A DNA stretch of 64,000 nt, taken from contig QPMI01000520.1 in the NCBI GenBank assembly GCA_004431415.1, positions 124,001-188,000 on the forward strand. Direction: 5' to 3'. The translations under genes were made by a program, and so were the position numbers. Origin of the DNA: Cyanophora paradoxa (Eukaryota > Glaucocystophyceae > Cyanophorales > Cyanophoraceae). This document shows positions 20,920 through 31,547 of this stretch, piece by piece (position 1 is the first letter of the stretch; each line of letters starts with the position of its first letter). A model generated the notes under the pieces. The model did not search any database and had not been told where the DNA came from. It saw nothing but the letters and a program-made list of their open reading frames with translations.

Positions 20920-23408
20920 GCCCCAGCCGGCACCCCGGAGGAGCCGGAGCTGGGGAGGGGGGGAGGGGGAGGCGGGCCAGCGCCCCGCTGTACATACGAC
21001 TGCCGCGGCGGCGGCTGCGGCCGTCTGGCCCCTGGGGACCGGACTGGACCTCTCTTATTCAAGGACGACAGCGCGTGGTTCGCGCATCGCATTGGCGTAA
21101 TGTGCCAGTTGGCTTTTTCCTTCCTTTTTCGAGTTCTCAGATCGATCGCTCTTTTTCGTTCGTGAGTGCAAGTGCGAGTCTCATCTGATGATCGTGCAAT
21201 GATCACACGCACACGTATAAGTATACGTCGCGGCCCTTTTTTGCGCTCGAGCTTCTTCAACCCGCTTCAGCTTCAGCTTCATTCAATGCTTGCGTTAGCT
21301 TTAGGCGCCTTCGAGGTGCTCGGGGCGGGGCCAGGACCTCCCGATCCCGCGAACATCCCTCCCGATCATCGAGAAAGCTGCATAGCCAGACGCATAGCCA
21401 GACGCATAGTTGCAATTGTGTGGGCAGGCAAGTTGACAGTTGTATATATAAATCATTATGCGCGATCACTCGCATTGTGACGAGTACCCTCGGGATCGGG
21501 CGCGGAACTTCAGATATTGGGGAAGGGTAAAACACTTCCCCTGTCCCTGTCCCTCGGGCCCAACCCTACCCCAAATCCCATTTCCCCGACCTCCGCAAAA
21601 CCCGGGCCGCGCGGTATATCCTGAAAGCACATCTCAAGGGGACTCCGAAACCATGTCTCCCGGTCCCGTCCGACCAAAGGGTGATCCAGGAACAGGCACC
21701 AACACCCGGGACAAAAATGGGTCCAGCGACGCACAGGGAGCAGATATACGGGCCAAACCAGCTCGAGGTCGTTGCGCGCATCATGTCCGACATTCCGTTC
21801 TGCAAGAGCGAGGCCGGGCGCGAGCGCGGTCGCGTGGGAGGACGCCGCGCGCGCTAGCCAATCACATTGGAGAGTCCGTTAACTTACCCTGCAAAAACCT
21901 CTTCGAGTACCCCCGGCCGCTTTCTCCCCCGGGCGCCGCAGCTCGGCTCGGCTCAACAATGGTTACGCCTCTCGCGCGCGCGGCAGTTTGCTGTGGCTCA
22001 CGCACGCTTCCCCCCTCCCTCCCTCCCGCGCGCCCATGGCCAGCTGCAGCGCTTCCTCTTCAGCTCGGCGCGCGCGCGCCGGCCGCGGCTTCAACTGTCA
22101 CGCCTCTCGTGCGCCAACGAGGCGATCGAGGCGCTTCACCCGCGCCAACCGCGCACGCCCCGACGCAATTGCACAAGCCGGCCGCACTTGGCCGCGGCCG
22201 GCTATGCCACTTGCAATTGCAACAAGCCGACGCCCGCGCGGCGCGCGCGCCGCGCGACGCAGAGCCGTCACGGCGTAAGGACCCTCCGGCCGCTTTCTGA
22301 GCGGAGCGTGAGCAGTGACGCACCCGCAGCACATGCGCACTCGTGCACCCGCCACGCCTCACGTGCACGCGCGCGACGGCCGCGGGGCATGCGCAGCCTG
22401 GCAGCTGCAGGAGCTCGAGCACGTCCAGACAAGGTTCCCTCCCCCGCCCCTGGCCCGGGGCCCGCGCCCTACATAGCTCTGGCCCGGGCCCGGGGCCTAC
22501 CTCTAGAGGACAGCTCGCCTCGATCGCGAGGACAGCTCGCCTGGCCATGGCATGGCCAGCCTCGGAGCCGGCCCGGCGGCTCGCCCGAGCTCGAGGTTAA
22601 ATGCCCTTCCCCGGACCCAACTGACGCGCGCGGCAAGTCAGTGGCCCTTTATCTAGATCTAAATCTGCCGCAATCGACGTTAACGTTGCACTGCGCATGC
22701 GGCAATCGTTCGCTTCGATGCGAAATGTAGATCAGAAATGCCCCTAAAAAGAACTGGCTCGCGATCGGTGATCGTGTAGATCAGAAATGATCGAATGCCC
22801 CCCAAAAAGAAAAGACTCGGTGCCACGGTGATCATGACTACGCTGAAACTTGAAAATCATTGAATGAGTTTGCAATTGATTTGAAGTGCCACGCCGTGAC
22901 GGTGCGTCATGATCAGAAAATTGGAAAATCATTGAATTGGCAGGGAGTGACGTCGACGTCGACTCTAGATCTAGATCTGAGAATTGGCTTGAAGCGCGTC
23001 GGCTCATAAACTTCGATTGACATGCACCTGAAGTGAGCTTGACACTGGGACGTACATCTACTTGAAGATTAAATCACATACTATGCATGAAGTGCGCTTG
23101 ATCAAGACGCGTACCGAGGTACGGTCACCGGGAATCGATGTGGACATCATGACCATTACACTGCCATGCTGCAGACCCGTCCGCGGCCACGCAGTGCAAA
23201 ACACACAAGAAAAGTTGCGAAACTTGAAAATGAATGCAAACTAAGCTGGAGCTCAAGTACGTTTACTATAAAAGAAGCAGAGGAGATCTAGATTCATGCA
23301 AGCACGGCATGTACACGCATGTACACGATCGCGCCGAAAGGGATGTCGGCGCGATCCCGTCTCGACTCAGCGACCCCGATGCCTCCGCGGCCGATCCGGA
23401 GCCGCTGA
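20920..23408. other. 2.5-kb gene-free island
   Basis: Convergent spacer between the coiled-coil gene (+) and the histidine kinase (-). GC falls well below the gene average, in patches. The left part has poly-T and CTTCAGCTTCAGCTTCA (about 21265-21285). Tandem CATAGCCAGACG occurs near 21380-21405. The middle (21850-22560) is GC-richer with open frames lacking coding character. The right part (22700-23290) is AT-rich with small degenerate repeats. I find no protein, tRNA or other RNA gene that I can support. Confidence 0.5.
22727..22937. repeat. Degenerate short direct repeats
   Basis: GTAGATCAGAAATG occurs at 22727-22740 and again at 22776-22789, followed both times by a CCCC..AAAAAGAA motif. 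GAAAATCATTGAAT occurs at 22852-22865 and 22924-22937. This suggests decayed tandem duplication of an AT-rich unit. Confidence 0.75.
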
Positions 23409-26400
23409 TCATGCCGCCGGGGGCGGCTCGGGGCCCGGGCCCCGGGGCTGGGGTTGGCGCGGCCCGGGGCAGGCCGGGGGCGGCGTCGCGAGGAGGACGG
23501 CGCTGAGCTCCTCCAGCACCAGCGGCTTCGTCAGCACCTCCGCGATGCCGGCTGCGAGGCGAGGCGGGCGCGTGAGGGGCGGGGGCGCGCTGGGGGATGG
23601 TGGAGGCGGGGCGGGGCGGACGGCGGCGGCGGAGGGCGGCGAGGGCGTCGGGCTCGGAGTGCCCTGTGAGGGCCACCACGCGGGGCGCCCCGGCCCCGAG
23701 CTCCGCCCGCAGCGCCCCCGCCGCCCGCGGCCCCGCGTCCGCGTCCTCCATCTGCCCCCGGGGCCCCGGCAGGCGTCAGCTCGCGTCCGCGAGAAACACG
23801 CGCAGGACTTCATTTGTACAGGACGCGCTCCTGCACGCGGGCGCCTCCGAGGGGCTCACCTGAACATCGAAGAGGGCGAGGTCGAATGGGGCGCCGGCGG
23901 CGGCGGCGGCGCGGGCGAGCGCCTGCGCCTCGGCGCCGCTGGCGGCGGCGGCGACGGCGGGCGGGGCGTAGCCGAGCTTCTCGAGGAAGCGGCAGGCGAC
24001 GCGGCGGTTGACGGCGCCGTCGTCGGCGACGAGGACGCGCAGCGGGTGCCTCGCCCTAGCGGCCCCTCGGGCCGGCTCAGCGCCCCCGCCGCCAGCTCGG
24101 GGTTTGACGAGGGGCGCCTGCCCGCCCCGGCCCCGGCCCCGGCCCCGGGCGCGGGGGCGGGCGCGGGGTGAGGGCCGCCGGCGCGGGGCCGGGGGCGGCG
24201 GGGCGGGCGTCGGGCTCGGGGGGCCGAGGGAGGCGGCGCTCTCCGGCGGAGAGGCCGCTTGCGGGCAGGCGAGCGGGGAGGGCGCCGGGCCCGAAGAGGA
24301 GGCCCACGAGGCGGCCGGCGAGGCGATGGAGGCGAGCTCCGCGGCCGACGCCGGGGTGGAGGCCGGGGCCGGCTCGCCGCTGGCCCCGGGCCAGGGGAGG
24401 GCGTCGAGGGCGGCGGCGAGCTCGCCCGGCACCAGCGGCTTCCCCACCGCCCCCTTGAACCCTGCGCCCCGCCCCGAGAGTGAGGTGCGGCAGACGCGCC
24501 GGCCGCTCGTCGGATCGCATCTCAGAGCTCTGCAGTCGCCCCCTCTCGCCGGGGGCGCGGGGAGGGCACCGTGGGCGAAGTACTCCTCGAGGTCCTCGGG
24601 GCTCACGTTCGCCGTCTGCCCGCCCCGTCGGCGCCGCGCCGCGGGGCGGGCGGGGCGGGGCGGGGAGGGGCGGGGCGGACGCAGGCGAGGACGGCGGGGG
24701 GCCCGCGGGGCGCGCCGGCGAACTCGCGGAGGATGGCGTCCGTGGCGGGGAGGCCCCCCAGCGGCGCCATGTGGATGTCTGGCCCCCGCCCCCGCGCAGG
24801 CCCCGTCAGATGAACCTCGGCGGCGGCGGGCGGGCCGCGTTTGGATCTCGAAGCTATGCGCTGTGCGCGAGGCAAGGAGCGCAGGCGGAGCGGCCTCTGG
24901 AGACTTTGTCGCGGCCCCTGGCGGGGCGCGGGGGCGCACCCATGAGGACGACGTCGCGGGGCCGGGCGCGGAGGGCGGCGAGGGCCTCCCCGCCCTCCCC
25001 CGCGTAGGCCACGTCGCGGAAGCCCAGGCGCGCAAGGAAGTGGCCCGAGACCGCCGCCGACGCCGCGTTGTCCTGCCCCCGCCCCACGCCTCTCAGCGGC
25101 GGGCCCCGCCGAGGCAGCGCAGGCGTCTAGCGGCCAACAGAGGATGGGCGCGGGGGCAGGCGGGCCTCGCAGACGAGGATGGAGAAGGGCTTGCGGGCGC
25201 CGAGGCCCTCGTCGAAGCGATGCCGCGCGGGAAGGCTCCAGGCGGCCCCGCCCGCCCCCGACGAGCGCCGCCGCCCCGCGGGCGAGGCCGGGGCGAGGGC
25301 CGCGAGGAGCTGCCGCCGCTTGACGGGGAGGAAGAGCTCCGCCACCCGCACCCCCGCCGCCCCCGCCCCTGCGCGCCCCGCCCCTGAGCATCCCCACGTG
25401 GCGGGCCGGGTCGGCGCCGCACGCACCGTCCGAGGAGGAGGCGGAGGGGCGGGGGGCGGAGTGCCCGGGCCGCACGGCCGCTCTCGGGGCCGCTCGAGAG
25501 GAAGAGGGCCGTGGCGAGGGCCTGCGGGGCGGCCTCAGAGGCGGCCGCGCGGGGCGCGGGGCGGCGGGGCGGACGGGGAAGGCGGCGGCGAGGTCGGCGG
25601 GGCGGGGCAGCGGGGCGCCCGGCCCCGCGCCCGCGCCGGCCTCCTCGGGGCCAGCCAGGCGGCGGTCTCGGCGAGGAGGATTTGGGCCTCGCCGGCCCTC
25701 AGCCGGGCCTCCGCCTCCGCGCGCGTGGCGGCGGTGACGAGGGCGGCGCCCCAGGCGGCGCAGGCGCGCTCGGCGAAGTCGCGCGCCGCGGGGTGCTCCA
25801 CCAGCACCAGCGCCGTCAGGCCGGCCAGCGGCGCCTCCTCCCCCCCCGCCCCGGCCCCGGCCCCGGTCCCGGCCCCGGCTTCCTCCTCGGGGGCGGGGGG
25901 CAGGAGGAGGACGGCGGTGAAGGTGGAGCCGGCGCCGGGGGCGCTCTCCACGAGGATCGTGCCCCCGCCCATGCACCCCGCCAGCTCCCGGCTGATCGAG
26001 AGCCCTGCGCCCCCGCCCGCCCCCGTCAGAGCGGGGCCGAGGGGGCGCGGGGCGAGGCGGGGCGGGGCCGCGCGCCGAGGCCTGTGCCGCCCCACTTCTT
26101 GTAGACCTCCTCGGAGCCCTGGCCGAAGGGGACGAAGAGGCGGGCCATCTCGGCCTCGCTCATCCCGGGGCCCTCGTCCCGCACCGCCACCGCCACCCGC
26201 AGCGCCCCCGGCGGGCCCTCCCCGGCCCCCGCCGGCCCCACCTCTGCCGCCACGCAGATGCGGCCCTTGTCACTGAATTTGGCCGCGTTGTTGAGGAGGT
26301 TCTGCGAGCGCGGGGCCCGCCTCAGGCGAGCGGGGCCGGGCCGGGGTAAGGGGGCGGGGGCGGGCCATGAGGATCTGCCGCAAGCGCCCCGCGTCCCCGA

Positions 26401-29101
26401 GCAGGCGCCGCGGCCGCCCCGCGGCGGGGGCCCAGCGGAGGGTGTGCTGCAGCGCGAGCCCCTGCGCGGGGGAGGGGCGGGGTGAGGAGGAGGGGCGGGT
26501 GCGGGGGGCGCGGGGCGGGGCGGGCCTTCTCGGCGGCCTTGACGGCGACGAGGCCGACGCTCTCCTCGAGGACCTCCTCGAGCGCGAACGGCTCCGCCAG
26601 CACCCGCATCTTCCCGCTCTCCAGCTTCGTCACGTCCAGGATGCTGCCCGCCCCGCCCCCGCACGCCTCGGCGGCGCCCCTCGCGCGGGCGGCGGCGGCG
26701 GGCGCACTCGGCGACGAGGTCGAGGATGGTCTGGGCGGAGAACCAGATCGTCTCCAGGCACTCCCGCTGCCCCGCCTCCCGCACCTGCCGCGGCGGTCCC
26801 GCCGGCCGCGTCGGCGCGGGGCGGCCGCGGGTGTGCGGGCGGAGGCGGGGCGGGGCGGGCCTCGTCGAGGAGGATGCGGGTGAAGCCGCAGATGGCGTTG
26901 AGGGGCGTGCGCAGCTCGTGGTTGACGCTCGCCACGACGCCGGCCCGCGCCAGCGACGCCGCCTTCGCCGCCCGCGCCCCCGCCAGCGCCTCCTGCGCCG
27001 CCTCCCGCTCCGCCGCCTCCCGCCTGAGCGCCGCGTTCGCCGCCGCCAGCTCCGCCGTGCGCTGCCGGACCGCCCGCTCCAGGCGCGCCGCGGTGCGCTC
27101 CAGCGAGGCGTAGCGGCGGATGGCGGCGCGCAGGCCGCCGATGCCCTCCTGCAGCGCCCGCACCTCGCCGAAGCACGAGGGCCGCTGCGCCGCGCCCGCC
27201 TGCGCCTCGGGGTCGGCCTCTGTCGTCGCGAAGAGCGAGCGCGCCGTCGGCGCCGTCGCAGCCGTCCCCGCCGGCGTCCCCGGCCGCGCCCCCGGGGCCC
27301 CGGCCGCCCCGGCGTCCCCGGCGTCGGCGGGCTCGAGGCAGAGGACGACGTGCGGGGACTTGGGCTTGCGCGCCCCCGGCGCGGTCGGCGCGGGGCCCGT
27401 GGCGGGGGCCGGGGCGGGGCCCGGGCGGGCTCGGGGGCCCCTCGAGGAGGGCGGCGAGGGCGGCGCGGAGCTCCTTGAGCTCCCGGGCGGCGGCGTGGAA
27501 GGGGCGGAAGGCGAGCCAGAGGATGGCGGCGCACGCGAGGGCCAGCAGCACGCAGGCCGCCCCGCCCAGCAGCGCCACCAGCACCGCCTCCCGCCGCAGC
27601 GCCGGCACCGGCGCCCGCGTCGCCACCACCCAGTCGATCCCGCTCCACCGCAGCGCCGAGCACGCCGCGAGGTAGCGGCCGGGCGGCGACGGCGCCGCCC
27701 ACTCCTCCTCCGAGCGCTCGTAGGGGCGCCCCGAGGCCGCCGCCCGCGCCGCCCCCGCGCACTTTGGCGCAGGGTACGGCTGCACGGAGAGGCGGCGGGT
27801 CGGGCGGGGGCCTCGGAGCTCGAGGGGGCGGCGTGGGGCGGGGCTCGGGGGCGGCGCACGGCGGCGGACTCGGCCCAGAGCTCCTTGTTGGGGGAGAGCA
27901 AGAGGGTGTCCCCGGGGGAGAAGACGAAGAGCTCGGCGTCGCTGTACAGCGGCGACATCACCCGCCGCGACACCTCCCGCGCCCACTCTGCCCCCGGGCC
28001 CCCCCGTGGGCCTCTGAGGGGGCGCGGGCGGGGGGGCGGGGGCGGACCCCAGTGGAGGTGGAGGGCGAGGACGTGGCTGACGCTGCCGTTGGCGAGGCGC
28101 ATGGGCACCGCGACGTCCACGAAGCGGATCGGCTCCGACGCGTTCGGCGCCAGCAGCGACTGCAGCAGCACCGCCGTGTGCACGTCCCCTGCCCCCCCCG
28201 CCTCACGCCCCGCTTTGGCGACCCGGCGGGGGCCGGGGCCGCACCGAGGTAGCCGGAGCCGCGCTGGGCGTTGGAGAACCAGGGGCGCGCCGACACGTCC
28301 CGCCCCTCCCTGCCCCCGCACTCAGCGCCCGTGAGGGGGGCCCGGGGGCGCCGCCTCGAGGGGCGGGGCGGGGCGGGGCGCACAGGAGGCCCCCCGTGGC
28401 GGCGCGCACGAGGCCCGAGGCGGCCGCCGCCCCGATCCACGACGCCCGCGGCACTGGGCGCCCCGGCGGCGGTCAGAGAGGCGTCGGCGGGGTGCGGGCG
28501 CGGGGCGGCTCGCCGAGGGACTGGAGGTACTCCATCGTGCCCCGTGTGATGCGCGAGGCGTCCCCCTCCAGCATGTCTGCCCCCGGGGCCCCCTCGCCTC
28601 AGCGGGGCTCCCGGGGCGCGGGGCGGGGGGGCGGGGGGGCGGGCGGGGGCGGACGGGCGGTGACGGCGGTGAGCTGGAGGCTCGCGTCGAGGGAGGCCCG
28701 CAGCTGCTCCGCCGCCTCCTTCGCCGCCCCCGCCAGCCGCAGCTACCCCCGGGGCCCCTCAGCAGGGGCCGGCGCGGGGCGCGGGCCGGGGGCGGGGCGG
28801 GGCGCGCCTCGAGGCTCTCGGTCTGGGCGACGCGCGCGCGGTCGGCGCTGACGAGGCCGACCGTCACCGAGATCGCCACGCTGGCCACCAGCACGAAGAG
28901 CCCCTGTGGAACACGTGTGATTACGGAGTCCATGCATGGCGAGGCGCTTGAGGGGAGCACCACGAAGAGGTCCAGCCGCATCGTCCGCCCCCGGCGCCCC
29001 CCCGCCCCGCGCGGGCTCGGCTGCTCCAGGCCGCCTCCGCCCCACGGGTCGTCACCGCGCTCCCCGGGCCCGTCCTTTCCACACGCGCTCTCCACATCCA
29101 T
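23409..29101 (-). CDS. Membrane hybrid histidine kinase: dCache-like sensor, HisKA, HATPase, degenerate receiver plus two receivers
   Basis: Start ATG 29101 (MDVESACGKDGPGERGDD). TM1 is GLFVLVASVAISVTVGLVSA. An extracytoplasmic sensor of Cache type follows: SARPWFSNAQRGSGYLG, EPIRFVDVAVPMRLANGSV, REVSRRVMSPLYSDAELFVF, then ALRWSGIDWVVATRAPVPAL. TM2 is LLGGAACVLLALACAAILWL. A helical linker leads to the HisKA H-box VVASVNHELRTPLNAICGF (phospho-His in NHELRTP). HATPase boxes are QNLLNNAAKFSDKGRI, VRDEGPGMSEAEMARLFVPF and GGTGLG. A receiver-like block (TALVLVEHPAARDFAERA) reads ILLAETAAWL where the phospho-Asp is expected. REC-1 has DIHMAPLGGLPATDAIL, TANVSPEDL and GKPLVPGEL. REC-2 has LRVLVADDGAVNRRVACRFL, LALFDVQ, VVALTGH and VLTKPLVLEEL. 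Stop at 23409-23411. More than 20 short exons; not all borders resolved. Confidence 0.85.
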
Positions 29102-29768
29102 CGCCTTGCTCCTTTTCGTAGGCGAAGGCGATCGGCCTGGGACATGCTGGTTAAGTTCTGCTCCGAATCGAACCAAGCCGAAACAAAAGACCGGAACTGT
29201 TGTGCGCACGCGCACCAGATCTAGACAGCGATGGAGAAGAATGTGCACACGCGATGGGCGCGTCGATGCCGGGCGCCGCGCGCGCGTACTTCTGTAGCTC
29301 GCGCTGATGTGCCCTCGGAACCGCTGATGTGCCGGCCCGGGCTAGCTGCTGCTCCTTCGCTAGAAGCGATGCATACGTAGTACTAGTTCTCGCAGCTGCA
29401 GGCTGCAGGCACACCAGGCTTGACTGAGGCTAATCTTCACTCGAGCTCCCCGCAGCCTGCTGGATCGTTCTCGTATACGCCTAGGCCTGGCCGAAGCTGC
29501 ATGCGCAGTGCATGCAGGCCGGCCGCGCTAGCGCTGGGATACTCGATGGAGACATCGATCTAGAGAGGCGCTAGCGCTCCCTTCTCATCGAACTTAAATC
29601 CAGCTAGCTACCGTACCGCAAGGTCCGCAACGCGTCAAGCCCCGGCGCCGGCGCAGGGATCGGAACAGAGGCTGTGCCGCAGATCGCGCGCGTGGCTCGC
29701 GAAGCTAGCTGCAGGACCCCGGGGGATGAAATTGAGCGCGGGTACGCACTCATTCACTGGGTATAGAA
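29102..29768. promoter_or_regulatory. 667-bp divergent promoter region (histidine kinase / PurM)
   Basis: This lower-GC stretch is rich in short self-complementary words (AGATCTAGA, GCTAGC, TGCATGCAGG, CCGGCCG). I found no clear TATA box and no RNA gene. Confidence 0.45.
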
Positions 29769-31453
29769 ATGGAGTCGTTCGTGCACCTCGGCGCCCCCGC
29801 CCTGTGCGTCGGCGAGGCGGATGTGGTCCAGCAGCTTTCTGCCCAGGCGTCCCCGCAGACGCGACCCCAAACACAGGCCGCGATCACACGGAAGGCGCGG
29901 CGAGCTCAGCGGCGCTTCGCTCGTGGATCGGAGGCGTCTTTCTTCGCCGGCAGCAGCTCAGGCAGCCTGCGTCACGCCCTGACGTCCCCAGCCCCCGTCG
30001 CCGCTCGCCGAGATCTCGAGATCCGTGCCGAGGCCGAGGTGCGCTGTGCCCCAGATCCCCGCGTGCCACGAGCACGCGTACGTCGCTCGGCGGTGCTATT
30101 GAGTCTCGTACGGGACGCCGCTTATGAATCCCCGCCTCAGGGCCTCGACTACGCCTCAAGCGGCGTGGACATCGACCTCGAGGCGGCGGCGGTAAAGAGC
30201 CTGATCACCAGCCTTGGGAAGGCGGCTGTGCGCAAGTCCGGCGAGCGCGGGGCCCTCGTCCCGCACCCCGGCGGCTTCAGCGGCCTCATCGAGTTCGGGC
30301 CCGACTCGCTCCTCGGCCTCTGCACCGACGGCGTCGGCTCCAAGCTCTCCATTGCCAACGAGCTCCGGTGCGCCGCACGCGCGCGGACGCCTCGGGCGGC
30401 GGGGCGTGACGGGCGGGGGGCGGGGCGGGGCCAGGTACTGGGACACGGTCGGCATCGACTGCATGGCGATGAACGTGAACGACCTGCTGTGCGTCGGCTG
30501 CGAGCCGCTCGCCTTCGTGGACTACGTCGCCATCCCGAAGCCCGACCCCGAGGTGCACGCGGCCCTGGGGCGCTCCCTCGCGGAGGCCTGCAGGCAGGCC
30601 CGCGTCTCCCTCTGCGGCGGCGAGACGGCGAGCCTCCCCGGCATCGTCACCGAGCTCGACCTCTCCGGCACCGCCCTCGGCTGGGTCGCCCGCGGCGCCC
30701 AGCTCACCGGCGAGCGCGTCGCCCCCGGTGCGCCCCGCCCGCCCCGCCGCCCCGCCCCCGCGCCCTTCGCCCTGACGCGGGCGGCGCAGGCGACCTGCTC
30801 GTCGGGCTGCCCTCGAGCGGGATCCACTCGAACGGGTACTCGCTGGCGCGCAAGGTGGTGGAGGTGGCGGGGGCGGACCTGCGCGCGCCGGCGCCCTTCG
30901 ACGCCGCGTGGCCCTTCCGCACCATCAACCGCTTCAGGGAGGGGCCGGTGACGCTGGGCGAGGTCCTGCTCAACCCGACCCGCATCTACTGCGACCCCAT
31001 TGTGGACCTGCTCAAGGCCTGCCGCGACGGCTCGGGCCCCGCCCCCTACGAGTCCCTCCACGCGATGGCGCACATCACGGGCGGCGGCCTCTCGAACCTG
31101 CTGCGGCTGCACCCCTCCCACGGCTACGTCATCGAGGAGCCCCTGAGCGTGCCCCCCGAGTTCGCCTGGATGGCGGAGCGCGGCGGGGTCTCGAACCGGG
31201 AGATGCACCGCACCTTCAACATGGGCCTCGGCTTCGTCATCGTCGTCAAGGCCGAGCACGCCAAGGCCGTCTCCGACTGGCTCGCCGCCCGCCTCCCCGG
31301 CACCCAGGCCCGCCCCCCCCGCCCCCTCCCCTTCTTGCCCGTGCAGCCTCCGTCCCTCACGTGGCGCCTCGCGCGCAGATCGTGGGGCGCGTCGCGGAGG
31401 GCCACAAGGTGACCTACGCCCCGGACCCCAGCGTCGTCTTCGACCACTACTAG
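29769..31453 (+). CDS. PURM: Phosphoribosylformylglycinamidine cyclo-ligase (AIR synthetase)
   Basis: The conserved core begins at YASSGVDIDLEAAAVKSL and includes LIEFGPDSLLGLCTDGVGSK (substrate/ATP site). After a GT-AG intron comes YWDTVGIDCMAMNVNDLLCV, then SLCGGETASLPGIV, GDLLVGLPSSGIHSNGYSL, VTLGEVLLNPTRIYCDPI, MAHITGGGLSNLLRL and MHRTFNMGLGFVIVV. A last exon (QIVGRVAEGHKVTYAP) joins through a GC-AG intron (donor CAG/GCCCGC), and TAG is at 31451-31453. It makes aminoimidazole ribonucleotide in purine synthesis. It is a stand-alone enzyme as in bacteria and plants, not fused to GARS/GART as in animals. ATG 29769 opens an N-terminal extension that may be a plastid or mitochondrial targeting region; introns inside this extension (29769-30150) are likely but unresolved. 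Confidence 0.9.
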
Positions 31454-31547
31454 CCGCCCGCATCTAGCTAGGCCCGGCCCCGGCGCCCGCGCGCGCGCGC
31501 GTGTGTGTCTCGGAAGGCGGCAGCAATCGACGGGGCGTTGTCGCGGG

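Noticed and set aside
21458-22730. Long plus-strand open frames in the 2.5-kb island
   Set aside because: Composition is Arg/Ala/Pro random-like, there are no conserved motifs, and several overlapping frames are equally open.
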